From: Acanthornis magna
Lineage: Eukaryota; Chordata; Aves; Passeriformes; Acanthizidae
Assembly: GCA_036785705.1 (NCBI GenBank)
Contig: JAWUZG010000295.1
Coordinates: 248,001 to 312,000 of the forward strand
DNA: 64,000 nucleotides
Direction of reading: 5' to 3'
Shown: piece after piece, positions 38,294 to 49,865 of the stretch
Layout of the letters: each line of letters starts with the position of its first letter
Numbering within the stretch: the stretch's first letter is position 1
The notes under the pieces: model-generated
Told to the model about the DNA's origin: nothing
Seen by the model: the letters and a program-made list of their open reading frames with translations, nothing else
Databases searched by the model: none
Program-made: the position numbers and the translations under genes

Positions 38294-38315
38294 GTCAGGG
38301 TACTGTCAGGGTACT
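38294..38315. repeat. Perfect 11-bp tandem duplication
   Basis: GTCAGGGTACT is present twice in direct succession. A small, recent-looking slippage event. Confidence 0.85.
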
Positions 38316-38680
38316 GAAGTCTGATTCTATTTTTGGTTTGATTTTTATTTTCTCACCTCTCACAAATCAATTAGCCTTATTTTTAATGTAGATTTCTTTG
38401 CTTTATGTGTCTCTGCATCCACAGAAGAAAAAAAAAGTAGTAAATAATTTTTATTTCATTGCATTATTTGATTTTCCATTTTTGGTGCTATGCCCAGGCC
38501 CTGATACTTTCGGAGGTGGCTACATGAACCGCTTCAGGTCTTGCTTGTGCTGACGCTTTGGGCTCTTGACTTAACTTTCTCCATGGTTTCCCCATGCTTT
38601 CTCCCTTCTCTGGGAATTCCACCAAGAGAGTATTTAGATGTGAAGTGGATCATTCCTTATCTTCCATTCATTCACTCTTA

Positions 38681-38762
38681 GAATCATAGAACCACTAAGG
38701 TTGGAAAAGACCTCCAAGATGATTGAGTCCAACCTTTGGTTGAACGCCACCGTATCAACTAA
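38681..38762 (-). mobile_element. CR1 LINE 3' end, minus strand
   Basis: The plus strand begins AGAATCATAGAACC and continues AAGGTTGGAAAAGACCTCCA, AGATGATTGAGTCCAACC and ACTAAACCATAGCAC. Read on the minus strand this is the standard CR1 terminus: CATGGTTTAGTT, then TTGGACTCAATCATCTTGG, then TCTTTTCCAACC and a TCTATGATTCT tail. Only about 80 bases are present. The copy ends exactly where an oppositely oriented CR1 ORF2 segment begins. Confidence 0.9.
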
Positions 38763-39250
38763 ACCATAGCACAGCAGAGTGGGTCTTGTGAGCAAAGTGG
38801 GGATTGGTGATCATCTTGGCCACAGCAGGCATGAAGCGATTGAGTTTATAATCTCTGGTGATCGGAGGAAAAGTGCCAGCAAAATCCATACTCGACATGA
38901 GGAGAGGACACTTCAGGATGTTCAGGGAATTAGTGAATAAGGCCACCTAGGAAAATTTTTTTGCAGGTGTTGGGGTCCATCAGTGCTGATCACCTTTAAA
39001 ACATCACCTCTTATGGGCACAGGAACAGGCAATTCCCAAATGTCAGAAGTCAAGCAGGTGAGGAAGATGTCTGTCTTGGCTGAACAGGAAACCTTTCTAG
39101 GAAATAAGGTAAAAAAGGAAGGTGTATGGCATGAAGCTGTGTCAGGAGAGGTTTATGCTGGATATTAGAAAAAGGTTCTTCATCCAGAGGGTGTTTGGAC
39201 CCCCAGCCTGTGGCACTGCCTGCCAGGCAGGCTCTGGGCAGTGCTTGCAT
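38763..39250 (+). mobile_element. CR1 LINE ORF2 fragment, plus strand, rearranged
   Basis: Forward translation gives the CR1 ORF2 region between endonuclease and reverse transcriptase. HEAIEFIISGDRRKSA is read at about 38831-38878. After a frameshift near 38880 the copy continues FRELVNK, EQAIPKCQKSSR and SWLNR (to about 39090). At least three in-frame stops are present, including after NKAT, VHQC and KSSR. At about 39130 the match jumps to a 3'-proximal CR1 block (GGATATTAGAAAAAGGTTCTTC, then CATCCAGAGGGTG), so the whole reverse transcriptase core has been deleted. It is not functional. A minus-strand frame across 38755-38946 is only the antisense shadow of this element. Confidence 0.85.
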
Positions 39251-39302
39251 GAAAGGCAGACAAGTCACCATTTTCTGGTGTTTTTGGATCACATATAATG
39301 TT

Positions 39303-39390
39303 AGCTCCACAGTCTTCTCATTTGTAAAATGGGAATAATAAGCTTCCCCACATGGTTAATGTTTGAGAAACTTGGGTGAAAATGTCCATA
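39303..39390 (+). mobile_element. MIR/L2-type SINE 3' remnant
   Basis: CAGTCTTCTCATTTGTAAAATGGGAATAATA is the hallmark MIR/L2 3' block (usual form CAGTTTCCTCATCTGTAAAATGGGGATAATA). It is followed by CCCCACATGGTTAATGTTTGAGAAACTT, which fits the decayed downstream part. It lies about 50 bases beyond the CR1 copy. Confidence 0.7.
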
Positions 39391-42300
39391 GGAATTGTTC
39401 ATCTAATACAAGAGAACAATACATGGAGACTAATATAAAAGTAGGTGCTGTGCTGTGTACTCTTCATTTTGAAAGCAATGATAGTACAGGCAGAGCATTA
39501 GAATGAGAAATTGTGTCTTGGTGGAAGCATTCTTTTGTTTCTTTAATTTTGTAAATATCTTGTCGATTGTTCAGGGTAAAACCAGCTTTAAATTTCTATC
39601 CCACTTGACAAATTAAAATGTCGCTGCCAGTCCCTGGAGCTCTGAATTTATTTGGTAACTCTAATAACTACTTCTGTTTCATAAAAAGATATGCAGAGAC
39701 TGTAGTGTTTGGCTCTTAGGGCAAAATGTTGGAATCTGTTCCTGCTGGTAGATTTACAGGAGCAGGTTATGGTGCCATGTTACCATCAGCCACAGAGATT
39801 GGGACTGTAAGAGTTCTGCTGAGTTAATGTCCTAGAAAATCAGACCAAGGTATCACCTGATGGAGTCAATCATATCTTTATTAAAATAATTAGATTTTCC
39901 TATTACATAAGCAGCAAAATCTTCTTGAATATCACTGTCAGATAATGAATAATGTGGGATTATGATCTCTCTGTGGCAAAGGAGATAAAGAAAGGAACCA
40001 GAGGCAGAAAATGAAAGTTTGATGATAATATTAGAGATAAAAGAAATAAATGAATGAAAGAACTATCAGATTTAAAGAGATATCATGCAGATAGAAATGT
40101 ATAAAGAACTGGTAATGTAGAAAAAGGAAAAGTGACATAACTCATGCAAATATGCCTCATATTTCAAAGAAGACTTTCAAAGAAATATTCCTGAAATAAA
40201 AAGAACAATTTAACAAAGGGTCTTTAAAAGTCACAAGCAGTGTTTTACGGAACATACAATTTGCTCATGGGTATGTACTGCTGCTGGGGGACTGGAGTTT
40301 ATTTTAGTTCAATTAACCTATATATATACACTTATAAATCTGCATTATAGGACATATGGCCATGTGGTCCTCACGCATCAAGCATCATACAAACACACTT
40401 TGAGATCAGTGAGATCCTGGGAGAGGACAGAACAAATACAGTGCGCAGAAAAATAGCAGAAAGGACATGACTTTGTAGCATATAACAAAGAAAATTTTGA
40501 GTTAAGGAAAAAATTCTGCCCTTTTGACTTCACAGTTGTTGGACCTTTGTACTGTGGATCTGATTCTGGTCCACAAAGCAGAAGAGTTCAGTGTGCAGCA
40601 GGGTTGTTGGGCTTTGATAGGGTGGACTCATGCCAGGCTTCATGCATTGCCTGATCATTTCTTGTGAAATGAGTTACTCTCATTTTCATCTTAGGAGAAA
40701 TATTTTGTTTGCGAAACACGTAGCTGCATATTCACTTATGCTTCCCAAGCATGTGAATGCATGGGGTGAGATGGATGGCAGTAATTTTCGCAGCTTAAGT
40801 TGCCACTTTATCAGGGGGAAGCAAATAGGATCCATACGAGGTACATGTTGTTGCAGAGTATGTTCCTTGTGTATCATTTGACTGCAGTTAAAGCCCATCA
40901 AATCTCCTTTATGGCTTCTTATATCTCAAGACTCTATTTACGTCAGATTTCATGTGTGTATTTCACTAGAGGCTGCATTCAAAGCAACGTATTCCAGACA
41001 GGAGAGCAGCTGCTGGCTGCTGCCATGCTAGGATGGAAATTCAGGTGAAAAACATCTGTGAAATCAGGGAAAATTAGAATTCCTTGTGCTAAAGGAGATG
41101 TCAGATTCAGGAAAGGGCTTTTCTTTAATAATTCTTACTTAGTATACTGGAGTTTGCTGTCCATTGATCTCATTAGGTCACACAAAATGCTTTGTCTTAG
41201 GATGATACATACTAGGGAAAATACACGTTTAGATATAAAAGATGAAGCAAAATGCATACGACTGACTAAAGAACACAGTTCTTTATCAGTTGAGGGACGT
41301 ATGGCATCCTGGTACCCTCTATACCCTGTTTCTCATAATGAAACAGGGACAGTAATGTAATGTTCTAAATACACCAAAAATTGTTAAAGGTTGCCTGAAA
41401 CACTGACTTGAAAATTCAGTACTGAAAGCTTTTGGTAGCGGCTGCCATTTTCATGCATTAAGAAAGCAGGGATATTAATCCTTGGGAAAATACATTATCA
41501 TAGCTGTCTTTTGGAAGTCTGTTGTCCAGTTCTTACTCTGTGCTATTCAGCTGAGGGTTCTGCTGGAAAGGTTTATCTTTTAAAAAAAATGATAATTATG
41601 AATAGTGAGCTTTCTGGGGCCTTTACAGTTCTTTGGTTCTCACCCTCGGTGCATCTGTGCCATGGTTTGAATGATGAAGCTGTTGGATGTGCAGGTGGGT
41701 GTTCTCCGTTCAGTGTGTCCTGCATTGCCCCCGGGCTCGAGGGATATGAGTTAGATGCATCTGCCCTCTCAGAACCTCTGCCAGGGCTCTGTAAGTAATT
41801 AGGTGGAATTATGGCATATTAAAATATGCTGATACATTTGAAAAGATGTTACTGTAACAATGGGATTTTTAGAAATGAAAGCTCTCTACTGTGTTTCAAG
41901 TCTGCTGTGGCCAAAAGCTAACCTAGTAGGAAACACAGCCAGCAATGATAGGCTTTTTTTTTTTTCGGATTTAGTAACCTGAATTTCAGCTACAAAAAGA
42001 TTTTACAGCTTTCATATATATTGATGAGGATAATCTAAAGAGAGTTTATCTCTGTAATCTAATTTGCAAGATTAATTGCTGAGCTGTTTTTTATGTATTT
42101 TATCCTTACATCCACAGCATGTACAGTCATCCCAATGTCCAATTAATCTTTTTTTTAAAAAATCAATACAGAAATTGAACTTGAGCTTTTGAATGCCGTG
42201 TTAATGCCTGGCTTGGGCAACAAAATGGTATGGTCCTTTCAGATGAGACATTGTCCACTGCTTTTCTTCTGTAGTGCCTGGGAAAAGCAGCTCTAGAATT

Positions 42301-45300
42301 GCAGTCTTGGCATTAGCACAGTCCCAAAAACACACATCAGGAGGCATTGCTTGTGTGGCATGACAATGCGCTCTGCTTGCTGCATGTAGGAATGTGTAAC
42401 AATATCTATCATTTTTGGAGGTAGTCATGCAACTTACATTATTTTCTCCCTAGCAGAGGTTTTCTCTTCTGCTACCACTGGAAAACACTTCAAGTGGTTA
42501 ATAGAAAATCCAGTCCCTTATCTGTGAGCTTGTTACATATGCCTGCCATTTGTTCATATTATCCCAACAGCTTGTAGAATATCGTCATTCATTTCCAAAA
42601 TATCAGAAAAAGGCAGTGATCTACCTCAATTCCCCTTCCTCTACTTCCACAGACTCAAGCTCCGTGCAGCCTTGCAGCTGCGCGGTGTGGGAGTTGTGTG
42701 GTTTTGGGCTGCCCATGCAGTGCTGACAGGTCAGGAATGTGAGAGGGAGCACTGGCACTGATTTCCAAGAAATCATGAAACAGTGATTTTTAGCTGAAAA
42801 GAGAGTATAGGCGAGGTTTTGTGATAGTCTCAATTTGCAAGATGATTGCTCAGGAAATGTAGGGGGAGGAAAATGAAAGGGGGTGGCAGAAAGGTAGGGG
42901 GACCTTTGGATATACTTAGGCTATCAGATTATAGACAGCTTTGTGAAAAGCAAGTTATGAACTGCTCTAGGAAGCAGTAGTATGGTAGAGAGAAGAGATG
43001 TAATAAGACATTTCTGCATGTGAAGAAAGCGTCTTTGCTGCCCACCTGATCGTAATCTTACTTTTGTTTTGAATACTGAAGGAAATTATGCATCAACTGA
43101 CAACAGGGCTTTTCAGATGCCTCTGGCAGTTTGCATGCCAAACCACACCTTAATCAGTGATAATTCATTCAGAAAATCTTGTAGACATGGGACTTGTGTA
43201 ATGAAATCACATAGTCTTCTGTGGAGCATAGTCCTCATCTAGAAAAAGATAACAGTTAGCTAATTTTCATCATTCTGATTTGACATTTCAATGCAAGTCA
43301 TGTGGTAGCTCTGAATTGCAGGTGAGTCAGAGTGTGGAAGAGCCTTCTGCACAAGAGAAACTATAGCTTTTAGCATTGAATTTTAATTCTCATGGAAAAC
43401 AAGCAAACCTGTTACTGGGAACTTGTCAAACATCCAAATGAAGAAAATACCAATTTAGAGTTCAGCTAGACTCCTCTCTAATTAGTGTTCTTACAGCGTG
43501 GCAATGACCATGGTAGATGCTCTTGGAGATTGTCACCGCCTGAGACTAGAGATGAACCATCAAATTCATTGGAGCAGTCAGCGTTTCCTTTTATGTGTGT
43601 ACATGTTCTTGGCAGCTGAAAAAGTGTTTCTCTCTTAAATGAGTATGTTCCTATCAGGTAAAATCTGATCATAAGATGAACAATTGCAGTGTGTTATATT
43701 TCACTGTCAATCTCTTTACTTAATTGCTTTTTTCTTTTTTCTTTTTAAATCAAAGGCTATGATAGAAAGTTTAGTCTGAACTCAGTTGCTTTTTCTAATA
43801 CAAACCATTGAATGTACTGAAAATCTATGGCTAATTAAAGAATTTTTTAATTTAGAATGTAAGTACTACCGTGGATCCATTAATTTTGTGGCAGGCATAC
43901 CTAATACAGTCTTGTAATTTTTAGGAATTATTTAAACTAGCAGATAGTTTTCTGCTTTTTCAGGTTCTCTATTAAGCTAATATTTGGAATACCTTAGAAC
44001 CAAAGGTTTTGTAAGGAATTTTTGTGATGTAGAACTGCTTTAAAATATGTATCAGTCACACATAGGAACTTGTGGCATTCTAAGCTTCTTGTTTCTTTGA
44101 GGGCCAGCCAAAATTTCAACACAAAGTCTTGATATCCATGCTTGCTAGAGTTGATTTATGACTTAACCAGAACAAAATTTGGCACACATGACTGCTGAAC
44201 TTCAGCCCAGCTTAAAGCACATAACTCCTGCAGCATGCACAGCAAGTGGAGCCAGGTGTATGTCCAGCAGGGAAGGGAAGGTGGTGGCTGTTGGATGTGG
44301 GTGCCATGTCTCCTCCATGTGACCTCAAGTCCACCAAGTGGACTCAGCCAGCAGTTAATTAAAAAGTTGTTATGAAAAGTGGCAGAAAAACTTCATCCAT
44401 GCTTTAAGAGAGAGCTGGTTCAGCTTTGCTGATAGAAGGAAAAAATTTGGTTTGCTCTTCAGCCAGCAGATCGGACTGTGTACAGGCAACAAGCAGATTT
44501 TCTGCAAGATTTTTTTGTTATGTTCCATTCTTGCTCTAGCACTGTATTTAAATAGCATTTAGGGCATTGTTTTTAGTGAATATAAGCCAGGGAATGTCAT
44601 GGGTTCACTACCATCATAATGAATATTTTATTACAGCAGCTGAAATCTTGGATTTTGATGAGGAGAGGGCACCATTGTTTCAGTTCTGTGAAATCTCTCT
44701 GAGGATCATTACCTTACTTACTTATTTAGTTTTTGAGACAGGCAGAGCATTAGTGAATATCAGGAAGAAAACATGATCTGATCCAATTTTAAGCACTTTG
44801 TCAAAACAGTAAAGCAAACTTTTCCTATCTGTCTGATGATTTCTGTGATTATGAAATAAAGCTAGCCTAGCTTTTGGACTGGTTCAGGGCCAAGGGATAA
44901 CTGATCATCAAGTGGAGATCTTTTCATATATCAGTTTATTTTTTTGCCCTTCCACAGAGACTGGCCAAATAAAATGTTTTCTTAGTGCCCTGCTCGCCAC
45001 TCTGGTGTTTTCATCAATTTCACTCTGTCTCTGGGGCTACAAGTGTCAGTCAGTTGCAATAAGGTGTCATTTTTGCCACTTCTGTGTTTATTAGGAGCTC
45101 TCAGATATTTACTGCCCAGTTTCCTGGACCTGTGCCTTGGGTGAGCCGTGTGGGACATGTGCTCGAGAGCTGTGGCAGAAATGTGTGCGGCCGATCTGGG
45201 CACAGCAGTAATAAAATACAGAGCTAAGGATCATTTCCTGCCCACTGATAGGCAAGTTCAGCAAACTCTATTTATGTTTCTTGCTTGATGTAAATTTTTG

Positions 45301-46703
45301 ACCTTTATGATTCAGTGGACAGCCTGAAAATGTCTGAATGAATTGATAAGAATCAGTAGCCAAAAAACAGGAATCTGATAGAAAAATAGCTTTCTTCTCT
45401 TCCTTTTCACAGAAAATGGCAAAAGTCGGATTTTTTTTTATTTTTTTTTAATTGCTTAAGCATGGTGTTTCCTCATCTGCTGTTCCTCCAGAACCTTTTG
45501 TGAAGCAGGCAAATTAGATCCTGCTCTGGCATCGAAAGTGCAGACACTTTTGATGTACAGTACAACAGCTGAGAAGTCCTGCAATGGGGCAGTCCTACCA
45601 AATGCTGTCTGCTAAGGTGAAGCTGTACTGCCCCAGGCCCCCTTTGGGTTTTGAGGCAGGCAGTGTGTTGCAGGCTGGGCAGTCAGGCAGTGAATAAACA
45701 GTAAGTAGTTTAAATAGAAATGGGGTGCAGAAGATTTCAAGACTGGTTCTTCACCTTGACTATTTTGTTATGTTAGGAATTAATGAATGTGTTGCCATTC
45801 TTCAGTGAGCCTCAGGCTAATAACTCTGTGAGCTTAGATACCCTCAAGGTAATTTTTTCCTTCCTTTTAAATCAGGCCAATTTAGTAAATGTCAAGCAGT
45901 CTGGAATAAGAAATGACTAATTTTGTGTCATTTTATATCTTTTGGTAACCATGATTATATCTATCCTGAGTGTGATCAGTTAGAAAACTTGAAAAAATTG
46001 TGCTCTCTTCAATCTGGGCAAGGTAGTACCACAGCAGCATTTAGCAATCCTTTAAGATTTCTGGAGCCAGAATGTTGTTAGGTTCCTATAAAGTTTACTG
46101 ATGCATGGTGTGGTGAAAATGATGTAATAGCACAAAGTTAAACAGGATACTTCATTTGCAGATTGGAAATTAGAGATGGATCTGGCCTTTTTGCCTTGCT
46201 GTGTGGGAGCGTTGGAATGTAGTTCTGGTTTGGGCACCCCACGTGCACTGCCTGCAATTGCCTTTGCAGGATGCACGAACAAAATTCATCTGATACTGCA
46301 GAGTCACTTGTGAAGTACCACAGGGGCATGAAGTTCTGTAAAAGCAAGACCATGAAACAACTAGAGCAGCTAAAACTGCCTGTGGTAGAGAGAACATGAT
46401 GTGCGATTTAAATATCAATAGTAGTTGATGTAAAATAAAGAAAATACCTGCAATCTGTCTTGGACTCCTGTCTGTGGCTTGGATGAGGGAGCAGAAGAAA
46501 TGATTGCAAAAAAGTTTTGCGAGGCACACGGGACAGTCTGGCTTCAGTTTTACAAATGGCTTAAAAGTTCAGTTATCAAAATTAGTTCTCATAGCACAGT
46601 TTGGAGTTTTTGGTGTGTGAAAGGAGAGGAGATGGGAAAGAAGGGAAAGGCAAGGTGGGTGTGCAGCACTGTTGGGCAAAGGGAGATGTATGGAATAGGT
46701 CTG
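39391..46703. other. Unique non-coding DNA
   Basis: Long AT-rich stretch with no repeat family recognised. A 9-bp inverted repeat (CCCTGTTTC / GAAACAGGG, 7-base loop) lies at 41324-41348. Short A/T runs occur at about 41948-41965 and 45431-45451. Frames up to 119 codons (46170-46529, minus) have no recognisable product and overlap others. Confidence 0.45.
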
Positions 46704-46741
46704 CCTGGTTAAAGACATTCTCCCTGGTTAAAGACACTCTC
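46704..46741. repeat. 19-bp tandem duplication, two copies
   Basis: Two adjacent 19-base units CCTGGTTAAAGACATTCTC and CCTGGTTAAAGACACTCTC differ at a single base. Probably a recent slippage duplication. Confidence 0.9.
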
Positions 46742-49573
46742 CATTCAAAAATGGCCATCAGTATAGGGAGGGGGGATTTAAAGAATTACACTGAAATGGT
46801 GCTAGCTGAAAAGAAGGTCAGGGGAGTTGAAATCCACTATTACTACCTGTAGCAAAGCTAGTATCTGCAGATGAAAGCTGCTGGGGTAGGAGGGAAATAC
46901 CTACAAAGAACAAACTGAAGTGGACTCCCACAGTAATTCTATCCCTCTGAGTTAAAGCTGATTCTTTCAGAATCCAGAAATATTCATTTTGCGGCATCCC
47001 TAAAGTGGGAACAGAGCAGTACATACAAATTATGTCCTAATCTCACCCTAATCTTATGGCAGAAGAGAAAGAATCAGTAAAAAGACAAGTGGAACTCAAC
47101 CAAAAGCAGCTAACAAACATTGCTAACTAACATTTTAATGCTAGAGCAGTTATTAGGCACCAAAAAAATGATCTATCGTCGAGATTCTTGGCGTTCAAAT
47201 AATTTTCTCAAATGAGTGCTAAGGTCTTTGTCATGCTTCTGATCTGCACTCTCATTCTTAGACTACACCCAAGTTTGTGGCTTTTAGATTGGCTAAATAA
47301 CTGATGAACCATGCTCATGCTCAGTCTGACACTGCTGGTGTTCTTTGCAGTGCAGGAGAGATTTTTCACCAGCTTCAGGGCATGGGACACCTGCTGCCAT
47401 CCCTTAAGCAATAAACTTGAAGGTTTGTAACAGATGCTTTATAAGGCATTTTCATAATGTGTTGTTCTGTGTTTCCTTTTACTGTTCCTGTTAAATCAAG
47501 ATTTTAAAGCTGTTTTCTTTTAAGGCAAGTGACAAGTGAATCACTAAGTAAGGGTACAGAGACAGACAGTTTGACAGCCCATGGAAACAACAATCCAGGG
47601 TATGAATGGCAAAGCTGATGTGTAATTCTGATTTATACATTGCTAAATAGCGAAAATTTCTAGGAACAGTTGCATAGTTTTGGAAGTTTCTTCTTTAAAA
47701 TAATTTTCCCCTGTGTTGCAAGTGAGCATCAGCAGCTGTGGCTCAAAATATGGCCAAGTATGAGGAGAGGAATTTGAATTTTTTCCCTTTGAGTTCTCAT
47801 TATCCATCATCAGTGTGGTTCTCATGGCTTTCTGCCTTCTGTTTCCTGTGATTTCTAGATGACTGCTGTCCCTTCTATGGCCGTGTACTTCTTGCCCCTG
47901 CTTTGATAATAGCATTTTGGTGAAGGCTTGCTCAAATTGTTTGTGGCTTTGCTGCAATAAGTGGTTATTACATCCATGATGCTCTAGTAGGGGGTTTCTT
48001 TCCCTGTTCCTTCTGAATGTTTGTGCACACACACTGGCACAGCTGGTGCTGAACACCACTATAAATGTCCCTGCAGTCCCTGTGAGGAGTCCTGGTGGAG
48101 GCAAAGCAGGCACTGCCTGGTGTACCTGAGTCCCTTCCTTGGTGGCACATTGGTGCTGGGGCTCCCTTTGAGCTCACTGCTGGGTGTGCTCTCCAGGGTG
48201 CAGAATGGACATTTTCACCATCCCAACTGTTGCTAAATAGGCTGATTAATCAATATGTCTGTATTAATTTCTGTATTTCCTTACTCTGTCCTAACTCTTT
48301 AGGAGCTCATCAGAATATAAGATTCATTGTAGCTGTTCCCACAAAAGTGCATTACTTCAAAACTACTTTTGTTTGTTCAGGGTCCTGTGAAGTTTAGAGT
48401 GTCTTAAAGAAGTTATTATTAAAATGTCTTCTGTCTAGAATCAGGTAAGAGCTCAAGGACATGCTACAAATTCTCTTAATGTGATCAGGGGGATTGGATT
48501 AGACAGCTTTCACAGATGCACACTGGTACCACTCCCACAGAAAGGACAGATGATCCCAACTAGAAGATATTCTGAAATGCAGAGCTCCAAAAAAAAACTT
48601 CTTGCAGAGGTTTTCATTCTGAATACCTTAAATTTTTGTCTTGCACTTCATAGTCCAATTACTTTCTTTTGGTCTTTCTGTGAAAATCTGTTCCTTCTTC
48701 AGAGTCTTTTGCAGTTTGCCACAGTGGCTGTGGCTTGATGCCAGCTGGGTACACAACCTGACTTGCTGTGAGACAAGACTGGGGAATCTTCCAAATAGCT
48801 GGCAACTACAAATATCTGCAAAACAGAGACAGGCAACTTTGCTGCCAGCTGTCTCTGTCTGACAAAAATGCCATCTTGGGTTACATGCACAGGAGAGAAC
48901 TACTAGTTCAAAAAAATGCGGGTTTTTTTGTTTGTTTGATTTAGTGGGGTTTTTGTTAAGTCAGCTGAGCTAAAGAATCAAAGTTTTCACAGCTTATGTA
49001 GGACTTAAGAGGAATACACATTGTGGCTTTAGCTTCAGTTTTCAACAGATTCAAGGTATTTGTAGTGATCTTTACAGAAACAGGGTTATTGTTCGTATTT
49101 ATGTTTTGAGGAAAAATAATTTCTGTGTAGATGACCTGTAATACAGAAGATGTTCACATAATTATAAAGAAAATTTAAACATTGGAAGGGAAGGAAGTGT
49201 TTAAGATAAATGTTCGTAAATATAAATCAACACTAATAAAAGGGAAATGGTGCTTATCACTGTTTGATGGAGTGTATTAAGACAAATGTTTTCTAAGCAC
49301 TGCAATGAATGAAGTTCAGGTGCATTTAAAAGTTAAGTACATTATTTTAAAAACTGAAACCCAAATCTGTTAGTCATTTCATTATGTTTTAAAAATGTTT
49401 TAAACACTTCCGTCTGTCCAGAGTGGGAGATGTTGTCTCATCATCTAATTCTCTGCTTCCTACTCTACTGAAATCTAATCAGAGGGGAATCTCCCCATCC
49501 TCTGGGAGGAATGAGCTTAACCTCTTGCCTAAGCTATTTATATTAACGGAAAATATTTCAGTGCTACTTTTCC
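46742..49573. other. Unique non-coding DNA
   Basis: A 156-codon minus-strand frame at 47643-48113 resembles nothing known and partly overlaps a 69-codon frame on the same strand and others on the opposite strand. No repeat family or RNA gene is recognised. Confidence 0.45.
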
Positions 49574-49606
49574 TTTTTTTGTTGTTGTTGTTTTGTTTTG
49601 TTTTGT
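49574..49606. repeat. T-rich GTT/GTTTT simple repeat
   Basis: A T-run followed by four GTT units and three GTTTT units. Low-complexity sequence. Confidence 0.85.
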
Positions 49607-49832
49607 CTGCAAGGATTATTTACAGGAAAGCCTAGGAAAGTTCCTACATCTACACCAGGAACCAAGAGACACATAAATGCAAATGCAGTTCTGAATCTGT
49701 AGCCCCACTCTATATATGGGTAGAAAGATTTATAAGAGATATTGACTTAAATGCAGATGAGAAAAGCTTCAGTTGCTGTAGGACTGCATTGAATGAAGAG
49801 ATCACATTTTCTGAGGCTTCTGTGTCTGTCAG

Positions 49833-49865
49833 CTCTGGGGTCCTTGAACTCCAAGGACCCCAGAG
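49833..49865. other. Perfect 14-bp inverted repeat with 5-nt loop
   Basis: CTCTGGGGTCCTTG is followed by the loop AACTC and then CAAGGACCCCAGAG, an exact reverse complement over 14 bases with 9 G:C pairs. The transcript of either strand would fold into a stable hairpin. It has no following T-run, so it does not look like a terminator, and the stem is too short for a canonical microRNA precursor unless the pairing extends imperfectly outward, which I do not see. No known element ends here. Confidence 0.9.

Noticed and set aside
38755..38946. Minus-strand frame that looked like a conserved protein fragment
   Set aside because: The plus strand translates as CR1 ORF2 (HEAIEF..GDRRKSA, then FRELVNK), so the minus frame is an antisense shadow of the LINE.
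41324..41348. 9-bp inverted repeat CCCTGTTTC / GAAACAGGG
   Set aside because: A stem of this length with a 7-base loop is expected a few times by chance in 64 kb.
47643..48113. 156-codon minus-strand frame
   Set aside because: No family resemblance, and overlapping frames on both strands indicate chance.
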